A stretch of 5,936 nt of DNA from Alphaproteobacteria bacterium (GTDB lineage: Bacteria; Pseudomonadota; Alphaproteobacteria; Sphingomonadales; Sphingomonadaceae): positions 1 to 5,936 of the forward strand of contig JAHJWA010000364.1 of the NCBI GenBank assembly GCA_018828205.1, in the 5' to 3' direction. Positions 1 through 5,023 of this stretch are shown here, one piece after another; the stretch's first letter is position 1; each line of letters opens with the position of its first letter. The position numbers and the translations under genes were made by a program. The notes beneath the pieces are model-generated. The model worked only from the letters and a program-made list of their open reading frames with translations. It was not told the origin of the DNA and made no database searches.

Positions 1-777
1 CTGGGTCCGGATGCGACCTATCCCGCGGTCGCGCTCGAACAGACGCGGTCGAGCATGGCCAGCACCCGCAGCGCCCAGACAGGAACCGCGACCGCCGCGA
101 TCACCCTGCTGTTCCTGCTCACCATGCTGCTGGCGGGCATGGTGCTGTCCAATCTGGTCGAGGAAAAGGCCAACAAGATCATCGAGATCCTCGCGGCGGC
201 AATCCCGATGGATGCGGTCTTCGTCGGCAAGCTGTTCGCCATGCTGGCGATCAGCTTCGTCGGGATCGCGGTGTGGGGCAGTCTCGCGCTGGTTGCGCTG
301 GCGCTGGGACCCGCGACCGGTACCGCGCTGCCGACCCCGGCGGTCGGCTGGCCGCTGTTCGTCGCGCTGTTCGTGCTCTATTTCGCGCTCGCCTATCTGC
401 TGATCGGGTCGGTGTTCCTGACCGTGGGTTCGATGGCGGCCACCGTGCGCGATGTGCAGACACTGTCGATGCCGGCGACGATCCTGCAGCTCGCGGTGTT
501 CTTCCTCGCGACCTTCGCGATGACCGAGGTCGGTTCGCCGGTCGAGCTGTTCGCGGCGGTCTTCCCGCTGTCCTCGCCCTACGCCATGGTCGGACGCGCG
601 GCGCAGTCGCCCGATCTGCTGCCGCATCTGCTCGCGCTCGCCTGGCAGGTCGGCTGGGTGACGATCTTCGTGCGCGGCGGTGCCTCGCTGTTCCGGCGGC
701 GGGTGATGAAATCGGGCCCCGCCAAACCGAAGACCAAGCGCCGGTTCACTCTCGCACGGCGCGCGCGCGGACAATAG
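1..777 (+). CDS. ABC-2 type (NatB-like) transporter permease, C-terminal part, 5' end outside window
   Basis: This is the membrane subunit of an ABC-2 family exporter in the inner membrane; the ATPase is not in view. The frame is open from base 1, so the gene starts upstream; 258 residues are visible up to the TAG at 775-777. Residues about 32-53 form a hydrophobic helix followed by EEKANKIIEIL (54-64), the hallmark cytoplasmic motif of the NatB/YhaP/CcmB-like ABC-2 permeases. About four or five more hydrophobic segments follow, near 75-100, 118-142, 155-175, 180-192 and 205-220. The tail is short and very basic (KPKTKRRF and onward), consistent with a cytoplasmic C-terminus. The substrate cannot be told from this part; sodium, drug, peptide or lipid export are all possible in the family. 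No convincing terminator follows. The family call is firm, the substrate unknown. Confidence 0.9.
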   Translation: MGPDATYPAVALEQTRSSMASTRSAQTGTATAAITLLFLLTMLLAGMVLSNLVEEKANKIIEILAAAIPMDAVFVGKLFAMLAISFVGIAVWGSLALVALALGPATGTALPTPAVGWPLFVALFVLYFALAYLLIGSVFLTVGSMAATVRDVQTLSMPATILQLAVFFLATFAMTEVGSPVELFAAVFPLSSPYAMVGRAAQSPDLLPHLLALAWQVGWVTIFVRGGASLFRRRVMKSGPAKPKTKRRFTLARRARGQ

Positions 778-811
778 CCGCCCCCGTTCGGTCCCGTTTT
801 GCAACGCACTA

Positions 812-841
812 TTGACACACTTGTCAGTTAGGCGGGATAGG
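812..841 (+). promoter_or_regulatory. Candidate promoter with overlapping operator-like inverted repeat upstream of CYP153
   Basis: TTGACA (812-817) is a perfect sigma-70 -35 hexamer. About 18 bases downstream there is only a weak -10-like GATAGG (836-841). The -35 lies inside an inverted repeat, TGACA-CACT-TGTCA (813-826), the size and placement expected for a TetR-like repressor site. A transcript from here would begin near 848, past the ATG at 846, which favours the start at 891. The hexamer and repeat are seen directly; the promoter and repressor roles are inference. Confidence 0.4.
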
Positions 842-890
842 AAGCATGACGGAGGCGACCGGAACGAGTCGCCCCGAGCGGGAGAGTATC

Positions 891-2213
891 ATGGCCACCA
901 TCGCCGCCGAAAAGCCCCAGTTCCGCACGGAACCCAGCGCCTGTGAAGCGCTCAAGGAGCATTTCGACCAGCACCCCGACCAGCGGATGCACCATTCGCA
1001 CGAATGGGATGTCAGCCGCTCGGACATCTATGCCGAGGACAGCTGGCAGCCGATCTTCCGCGCGATGCGCGAGGCGGGGCCGCTGCACTACATCCCCGAG
1101 AGCCCCTTCGGCCCCTATTGGGCGGTGGTCCAGCACAAGGCGATCCAGCATATCGAGGCGCTGCCGGACCTGTTCTCCTCGAGCTGGGAACACGGCGGGA
1201 TCACGATCCTCGAACGCGCCGTGGACATCCCAGAGGAGGAACGGCTCGAACTGCCGATGTTCATCGCCATGGACCGCCCCAAGCACACCGGCCAGCGCCG
1301 CACCGTCGCGCCCGCTTTCACCCCGGGCGAAATGAAGCGGATGGAGGAGGATATCCGGCACCGGACCGGCGAGCTGCTCGATTCGCTGCCGCGCGGCGAG
1401 GTGTTCGACTGGGTCGACAAGGTCTCGATCGAACTGACCACCGGGATGCTCGCGCTGCTGTTCGGCTTTCCCTGGCAGGATCGCCGGCTGCTGACGCTGT
1501 GGTCGGACTGGGCTGGCGACACCGAACTCGCCAGCGTGCGCGAACTCGACCAGCTGCGGCGCGGCTTCCTTCACGAAATGGCCGCCTATTTCCAGATGCT
1601 GTGGGCCGAGCGCGCGCAGCAGGATCCGCAGCCCGACCTGATCTCGATGATGATCCATTCCGAGGCGATGAACCAGCAGAGCCCGGAGGAATTCATGGGC
1701 AATCTGATCCTGCTGATCGTCGGCGGCAACGACACCACCCGCAACACCATGAGCGGGATCATCCACGGCTTCGATACCTTCCCCGACCAGCGCAAGCTGT
1801 TCGAGCAGAACCCCGAGCTGATCCCCAATGCGGTCCAGGAATGCATCCGCTTCCAGACCCCGCTGGCGCATATGCGCCGGACCTGTACCGAGGATACCGA
1901 GCAGTTCGGCCAGCAGATCAAGAAGGGCGACAAGGTGGTGCTGTGGTACCTGTCGGCCAATCGCGACGAGCAGGTGTTCGAGAACCCCGACAAGCTCGAC
2001 ATCGCCCGCGAGAACGCGCGGCGCCACCTCGCCTTCGGCTACGGCATCCACCGCTGCGTCGGCGCCCGGCTGGCCGAACTCCAGCTGCGCATCCTGCTCG
2101 AGGAGATGCACAAGCGGCGGATGAGGGTCCATGTCGCGGGCGATGTCGAGCGGGTGCGCGCGAACTTCGTCCATGGCTTCCGCAAGCTCGAGGTCGAGAT
2201 AACCGAATTCTGA
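891..2213 (+). CDS. CYP153-family cytochrome P450 (alkane/fatty-acid terminal hydroxylase)
   Basis: This is a soluble class I bacterial P450 of 440 residues. CYP153 enzymes add oxygen to the terminal carbon of medium-chain alkanes and related compounds, taking electrons from a ferredoxin and its reductase. Visible motifs are the CYP153-type stretch SPFGPYWAVVQ near residues 71-81, GGITI near 102-106, the I-helix GGNDTTRN (278-285) with the oxygen-activating Asp-Thr-Thr, the K-helix ExxR as ECIR (317-320), and the heme loop FGYGIHRCVG with axial Cys389. Length and all core elements look intact. I chose the ATG at 891 because GGAGAG sits 4 bases upstream and the likely promoter lies just before 848. 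An in-frame ATG at 846 (AGGA before it) would add 15 residues without family-like character. No redox partner gene is adjacent; the next gene is msrB, 56 bases on. Family call is strong; the exact substrate is inferred. Confidence 0.95.
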   Translation: MATIAAEKPQFRTEPSACEALKEHFDQHPDQRMHHSHEWDVSRSDIYAEDSWQPIFRAMREAGPLHYIPESPFGPYWAVVQHKAIQHIEALPDLFSSSWEHGGITILERAVDIPEEERLELPMFIAMDRPKHTGQRRTVAPAFTPGEMKRMEEDIRHRTGELLDSLPRGEVFDWVDKVSIELTTGMLALLFGFPWQDRRLLTLWSDWAGDTELASVRELDQLRRGFLHEMAAYFQMLWAERAQQDPQPDLISMMIHSEAMNQQSPEEFMGNLILLIVGGNDTTRNTMSGIIHGFDTFPDQRKLFEQNPELIPNAVQECIRFQTPLAHMRRTCTEDTEQFGQQIKKGDKVVLWYLSANRDEQVFENPDKLDIARENARRHLAFGYGIHRCVGARLAELQLRILLEEMHKRRMRVHVAGDVERVRANFVHGFRKLEVEITEF

Positions 2214-2269
2214 CGCGGTCGGGCACGAAAGCCCGTCGCCGTTCCGCTGCTATTCAGGGGTGATCGACC

Positions 2270-2794
2270 ATGCATTGCGGCATGGACCACGATCGCCCCT
2301 TGCCCACTCTCAGTCTCAATCGCCGCCATGCGCTGGCCCTATTTGGCTCGGGCGTCGCTATCTCCGCTTTGTCGGCCTGCAGCGCCGGCGTCGCCGAGGC
2401 GCGGAGCTTTCCGGTCGAGCTGAGCGAGGCGCAATGGCGCGCCAAGCTGACCCGCGCCGAATTCTACGTGCTGCGCCAGGAGGGGACCGAACGAGCCTAT
2501 TCCAGCCCGCTCGACAAGGAGAACCGCAAGGGCCTGTTCGCATGCGCCGGTTGCGGCAACAGGCTCTACGCCTCGCGCACCAAATTCGACAGCGGCACCG
2601 GCTGGCCCAGCTTCTGGGCCGCGCTTCCCGGCGCGGTCGGGACCGCGCGCGACCGGAAGCTGGGCTACGCGCGCACCGAGGTGCATTGCGCCGATTGCGG
2701 CGGGCACCTCGGGCATATCTTCGACGATGGTCCCGAGCCGACGGGCAAGCGTCACTGCATCAATGGCGTGGCGATGGACTTCATGCCGGCCTGA
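2270..2794 (+). CDS. msrB: Peptide-methionine (R)-S-oxide reductase MsrB with Tat/lipoprotein-type signal
   Basis: MsrB reduces the R form of methionine sulfoxide in oxidised proteins. Of the 174 residues, about 45-174 are the complete SelR/MsrB fold: zinc cysteines C92/C95 (CAGC) and C140/C143 (CADC), substrate loop GTGWPSFW (109-116), GGHLGHIFDDGP (144-155) and RHCIN with catalytic Cys163. The common Ser after CIN is Gly here. Cytosolic MsrBs lack what precedes it: NRRHALALFG with R18/R19, a hydrophobic stretch and a lipobox LSAC (34-37). This suggests twin-arginine export and lipid attachment at Cys37, so the enzyme would act in the periplasm or at the membrane. GGGGTGA lies about 6 bases before the ATG at 2270; Met5 (2282) is an alternative start. 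It follows the P450 by 56 bases on the same strand and may be cotranscribed. A weak hairpin (2838-2854) lies between it and the convergent pilZ gene. Enzyme call is strong; export route is inferred. Confidence 0.95.
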   Translation: MHCGMDHDRPLPTLSLNRRHALALFGSGVAISALSACSAGVAEARSFPVELSEAQWRAKLTRAEFYVLRQEGTERAYSSPLDKENRKGLFACAGCGNRLYASRTKFDSGTGWPSFWAALPGAVGTARDRKLGYARTEVHCADCGGHLGHIFDDGPEPTGKRHCINGVAMDFMPA

Positions 2795-2858
2795 CGCTTA
2801 CCTCGCGGCGTGCCCTGCCCTCCGCGCTGCAGCTTTCGCTGGGTCTTGGCCAGCTTGG

Positions 2859-3494
2859 TCAGACCTCGTCGCTGCGCACCAGCGTGGGGCATTGGAACTG
2901 CGCCGCCAGCACTCCGAATTCGCGCAGCGTGAACGTGTTGTCGAACACCACGCCATAGCAATTATCCTTGCGCCAGCGCACCTTGGCGCGGACTTCCGGC
3001 ATATGCTTGCCCTCGATGCGGACCGTCTGATCGAGCGCGAACCGGGCATCGCATTCGATCGAGGCGCCCTGCTGCGAAAGGTTCGAGGTCACCGCACGGA
3101 ATGTTCCCGCGAGCGTCGTGACGCTGAGCGGGATGACCAGATTGAGCCGCAGCTGGCGCTTGGGATACTTCCACGTTTCGCGGATCAGACCTTCGACCTC
3201 AACTTCATCGGCGAAGGTGAAGCTCGCCTCGCGCGCGTTGCAGCGCACCTTGGACAACTCGTAGCGGTCGCCGTTCTGGAGCTCGAGATCCATCACCTCG
3301 TCGCCGGGGACGTCGTGGAACATCCGCAACGAGATCCCCGTGCTCGAAACATCGCGAATGACGCAGACGAATTCGCCATGCGCCGAAACCAGTTTCGCCG
3401 CGCGGATCAGCGATGTGTAGCGCTTGGCAGCGCGCTGATCGGCTTCGGCAATTTCGTCGCGCCCAGCCGTGCTGTCGATCGACAGTGATTTCAT
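2859..3494 (-). CDS. Tandem PilZ-domain protein (putative c-di-GMP effector)
   Basis: PilZ domains bind cyclic di-GMP and pass the signal to motility, exopolysaccharide or cell-cycle machinery. Two PilZ-like repeats are visible in 211 residues. The first (about 18-100) has RAAKR (21-25), fitting RxxxR, and DVSSTG (48-53), fitting DxSxxG, so it should be able to bind. The second (about 108-200) has NLSQQG (138-143), fitting NxSxxG, but only KRQLR (112-116) in place of RxxxR, so it may be a degenerate, structural repeat. No signal peptide, membrane helix or output domain is seen. I chose the ATG at 3494 because an AAAGGGTGG ribosome site lies about 7 bases upstream; extension to the ATG at 3560 adds residues with no family character. 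It converges with msrB, 64 bases between stops, and appears monocistronic. The target process is unknown. Confidence 0.9.
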   Translation of the reverse strand: MKSLSIDSTAGRDEIAEADQRAAKRYTSLIRAAKLVSAHGEFVCVIRDVSSTGISLRMFHDVPGDEVMDLELQNGDRYELSKVRCNAREASFTFADEVEVEGLIRETWKYPKRQLRLNLVIPLSVTTLAGTFRAVTSNLSQQGASIECDARFALDQTVRIEGKHMPEVRAKVRWRKDNCYGVVFDNTFTLREFGVLAAQFQCPTLVRSDEV

Positions 3495-3634
3495 TGCGAG
3501 CCCACCCTTTAAGCGCGAAGAGGCTATCCCTGTGGCCCCGCCGCGCGTCGCAAGATGCAACTACACCGGAAAAAGTTAAGACCGCCCTAATCCGGCTTCC
3601 TGCGAAGCGATGAAATTCAAGGGGATAGCAGCGG

Positions 3635-3710
3635 TGGTGCGGGTGGCGGGACTCGAACCCGCACGATCAAGGATCAGGGGATTTTAAGTCTACGTGCCTA
3701 AGCTACCCGC
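3635..3710 (-). tRNA. Degenerate tRNA-Leu (anticodon TAA), probable attachment-site remnant
   Basis: Read on the minus strand, this begins GCGGGTA at 3710 and ends with an encoded CCA at 3635. Intact parts are the anticodon loop CTTAAAA with TAA at 3686-3684, the 3' anticodon strand TCCCC, a long variable arm GATC-CTT-GATC typical of class II tRNAs, a perfect T arm GCGGG-TTCGAGT-CCCGC, and an acceptor 3' strand pairing with six of the first seven bases. Missing are a D stem and the 5' anticodon strand: GTAGA stands where GGGGA is needed. The total is 76 bases against about 85-87 for tRNA-Leu. It is therefore unlikely to be functional. Either an integrated element replaced the 5' half, leaving the 3' half as an att copy, or a deletion between two GAC triplets removed the D/anticodon stem region. 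Phage-type genes begin on its 5' side. Identity as tRNA-Leu is firm; the att role is inferred. Confidence 0.65.
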
Positions 3711-3913
3711 ACCATCCACGGCTTACCTATCTGGTTGAAACTGAAAGAGATTCACCTTGCGTTCTGGCTCTGGAACATACCCGGAAGCCCCGTGTAATTC
3801 CGCGCCGCATTTCACACGGATTACAAACCCACATCGATAAATCATCCACAGAACGCCGGCGCAGCGTTATCCACAGGGCGAAGGAGTGCCCAGTGAGGTT
3901 AAATACGAACCCC
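3711..3913. other. Non-coding element-side flank with direct and inverted repeats
   Basis: I see no credible gene in these 203 bases between the tRNA remnant and the last small phage gene. They contain two direct copies of ATCCACAG (3844-3851 and 3869-3876), exactly 25 bases apart; the second is part of TTATCCACA, a perfect DnaA-box consensus. Between the copies is an inverted repeat, AACGC/GCGTT (3852-3856, 3864-3868). A second inverted repeat, CCGTGT/ACACGG (3790-3795, 3814-3819), lies nearer the tRNA. Such repeats beside an att core could be integrase/excisionase arm sites; this is inference. No terminator with a T-run is evident for the leftward operon. Confidence 0.4.
3842..3875 (+). promoter_or_regulatory. 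Pair of DnaA-box-like sites
   Basis: TTATCCACA at 3867-3875 matches the classic DnaA box exactly; TCATCCACA at 3842-3850 differs by one base. They lie in the same orientation at 25-base spacing. No dnaA/dnaN-type genes, AT-rich unwinding element or replication initiator is visible, so this is not evidence of an origin. They may equally be protein-binding repeats beside the att site. Confidence 0.3.
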
Positions 3914-4072
3914 TTAAATTTCGGTTTCGCCCTCGCCCGCCCAAGACGGTCGCGCCAGAAACTCTGCCAATTCCAGATCGTCCCATTCGTCCGTATCCAG
4001 CACGTCCCGCTCATCCTCAAGGAAAGCAGGAGGGGCTGGCACATTAGGCACAATAGGCACGTTAGGAATCAC
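3914..4072 (-). CDS. Small acidic hypothetical phage protein (52 aa)
   Basis: I do not recognise a family. The frame opens after an in-frame TAG with GTG at 4072-4070 and ends at TAA (3916-3914). The protein begins with a Val/Pro-rich repeat (VIPNVPIVPNVPAPP, 1-15) and continues with a strongly acidic, Trp-containing segment (about 18-52: LEDERDVLDTDEWDDLELAE, then FLARPSW and an acidic tail). It overlaps the stop of the upstream 62-codon gene by 11 bases, like the other overlaps in this string, which supports a real gene coupled in translation. Further in-frame GTG codons at 4060, 4051 and 4042 are alternative starts, but none has a better ribosome site. The acidic makeup could suit binding a basic partner or mimicking DNA; that is speculation. 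Confidence 0.55.
   Translation of the reverse strand: MIPNVPIVPNVPAPPAFLEDERDVLDTDEWDDLELAEFLARPSWAGEGETEI
4038..4064 (+). repeat. Three tandem 9-base repeats (GGCACNNTA)
   Basis: GGCACATTA (4038-4046), GGCACAATA (4047-4055) and GGCACGTTA (4056-4064) follow each other without gaps. On the coding (minus) strand they supply the V-P-(I/N) tripeptides at the start of the 52-residue acidic protein, and they span the stop codon of the upstream gene. Each unit carries an in-frame GTG. Confidence 0.75.
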
Positions 4073-4250
4073 GCTGGAGCCCTACGAGCCGGATATAGAA
4101 GGGCTCCGCATCGCAGGGGCCATGGCGCTCGTGCCAATCCGCCAGCGCTTCTGCTTCATCGTCATCAGCGCCTAGCAGCAGCACCGGGCGAAGGCTGGGG
4201 GCAGCGCTCGACTGTTCCAATTGCGCAAGGCGGGTTGCGAGGCGAGCCAC
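4062..4250 (-). CDS. Small hypothetical phage protein with LxxRLxxLE head (62 aa), paralog of its upstream neighbour
   Basis: No named family is recognised. It starts with GTG (4250-4248) that shares one base with the TAG of the upstream gene (TAGTG), pointing to coupled translation. The first 12 residues, MARLATRLAQLE, keep L4, R7, L8, L11 and E12 in the same register as the two upstream small proteins, a likely short amphipathic or coiled-coil helix. The second half (VLLLGADDDEAEALADWHERHGPCDAEPFYIRLV) parallels the upstream 61-residue protein: hydrophobic strand, acidic linker, an E-A helix, conserved HGP, then a Phe-containing strand. The pair thus looks like a tandem duplication. Function is unknown. 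Confidence 0.65.
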   Translation of the reverse strand: MARLATRLAQLEQSSAAPSLRPVLLLGADDDEAEALADWHERHGPCDAEPFYIRLVGLQRDS

Positions 4251-4435
4251 TAGACCACGCTCCGGAAGATGATGTGAAAGACGTTCCGGTCCCCAATGGG
4301 GCCATGCTCCGCCTCATGCGCCGCAAAAGCCTCCTCCTCTGTCTGGTCTTCGTCCTGGAGGACGCGCACCCACGGCACCCAGCCCTGAATGCCGCCGTTT
4401 TCGAGAGCCGCTATGCGCTGCGACAGCCTACGCAT
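4250..4435 (-). CDS. Small hypothetical phage protein with LxxRIxxLE head (61 aa)
   Basis: No named family is recognised. Its ATG (4435-4433) overlaps the end of the upstream 52-codon gene by 8 bases (ATGCGTAG). The head, MRRLSQRIAALENGG, carries the shared L4/R7/I8/L11/E12 pattern. The body has WVPWVRVLQDED (19-30), an E-A-rich helix (EEEAFAAHEAEHGP, 33-46) and a terminal hydrophobic strand (VFHIIFRSVV). It aligns along its length with the next gene, most clearly over the acidic linker and HGP. No membrane segment or signal peptide is visible. A structural or assembly role next to the DUF5681 protein is possible but unproven. Confidence 0.65.
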   Translation of the reverse strand: MRRLSQRIAALENGGIQGWVPWVRVLQDEDQTEEEAFAAHEAEHGPIGDRNVFHIIFRSVV

Positions 4436-4586
4436 CTTCCATCGCCGCCAGAGCAGCCTTCAAGGCGGGATCGACCACCCGCCCGGCTGGTGCTTCGCCC
4501 CCGTCGAGACAGTCGAGAACATCGCCAATTGTCAGGCATCCCCCCCCATGGTCGAGAGCTTCGACCCTGCGTTGCAGTGCTTTCAT
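4428..4586 (-). CDS. Small hypothetical phage protein with LxxRVxxLD head (52 aa)
   Basis: This short gene starts at ATG 4586-4584, which overlaps the TGA of the DUF5681 gene as ATGA, a classic translational-coupling junction, and ends at TAG (4430-4428). The protein begins MKALQRRVEALDHGGG, again with L4, R7, V8, L11 and an acid at 12. The rest (CLTIGDVLDCLDGG, then VVDPALKAALAAMEDA) is different from the two downstream paralogs and looks helical. A run of eight G on the coding strand (4547-4540) encodes the Gly stretch at 14-16; one base fewer would stop translation two codons later. No family is recognised. Confidence 0.6.
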   Translation of the reverse strand: MKALQRRVEALDHGGGCLTIGDVLDCLDGGEAPAGRVVDPALKAALAAMEDA

Positions 4587-5023
4587 GTCTTGGCTTCCTC
4601 CAATGCTGCAATCCGGGTTTCCAGATCACCGGTTTCGACAAGGGTTTTGTGAGCGGTAAGCAGGGCCATCACCCGCCCCGCTTCATCCGGCGTGACCTCG
4701 CCAGCGGCCACCGCAACAAGCAGCGCCGATGAAGCCGCAACCGCGTCCGCCGCACTTTCGATTGTCGGCAGGGTGAAGCTCACAGGGTTGTCTTTGCGAG
4801 GCGGCGCTAACCGATCCAGACACAGCCGCAGAGCCGTGGTGTCACCTTCCAGCGCCTTGTCGAGAGCCGCGCGGGTCAGCTTCTCGGCCTCGCCCTCCAT
4901 CAGAGCCTCAATCGCCAGCGTCGTCTTGTGGCGCGCACCCGGAGGCCTTCCGGCTGGGTTGCCCGACACACCCGGAGCGAATTGCCCCGCCTGTTTTCGG
5001 CCTGTTGTTTTAGGCTTTGCCAT
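4583..5023 (-). CDS. DUF5681 domain-containing phage protein
   Basis: The 146-residue protein opens with a basic segment and the DUF5681 signature FAPGVSGNPAGRPPGARHKT (15-34), followed by a helical region (35-75) and LRLCLDRLAPPRKDNPVSF (65-83), a stretch I associate with phage-borne members of this family. DUF5681 proteins are common in alphaproteobacterial prophages and mobile elements, often near packaging genes. A DNA-binding or small-terminase-like role has been supposed for some but is not established here. The C-terminus ends DLETRIAALEEAKT (133-146), matching the head module of the following small proteins. The ATG (5023-5021) abuts the TAG of the upstream gene with no gap; AGGGCAGG inside that gene serves as ribosome site. 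The stop overlaps the next start (ATGA). Family call is strong, function unknown. Confidence 0.85.
   Translation of the reverse strand: MAKPKTTGRKQAGQFAPGVSGNPAGRPPGARHKTTLAIEALMEGEAEKLTRAALDKALEGDTTALRLCLDRLAPPRKDNPVSFTLPTIESAADAVAASSALLVAVAAGEVTPDEAGRVMALLTAHKTLVETGDLETRIAALEEAKT

Noticed and set aside
828..2174. 448-codon open frame antisense to the CYP153 gene
   Set aside because: It mirrors the P450 gene, whose conserved motifs establish the plus-strand frame. Long antisense frames are expected in GC-rich genes, and the translation resembles no family.
1004..2263. 419-codon plus-strand frame overlapping the P450
   Set aside because: Its translation is Arg/Ala/Pro-rich out-of-frame noise from a GC-rich gene; it has no motif.
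3595..3608. Hairpin GCTTC-CTGC-GAAGC as a terminator downstream of the tRNA remnant
   Set aside because: The stem is only five pairs and no T-run follows on either strand.
3842..3875. Replication origin based on two DnaA-box-like sites
   Set aside because: There are only two sites, with no AT-rich unwinding region and no replication gene nearby; the copies may be att-associated repeats.
3727..4053. 108-codon minus-strand frame across the non-coding flank
   Set aside because: It overlaps the better-supported 52-codon acidic gene in another frame and runs through the repeat region. Its composition (Arg, Trp, Cys, Ser rich) is not protein-like.
3893..4732. 279-codon plus-strand frame across the phage micro-genes
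   Set aside because: It is antisense to a consistently overlapping minus-strand gene string that includes the recognisable DUF5681 gene; its translation is Arg/Pro/His-rich noise.
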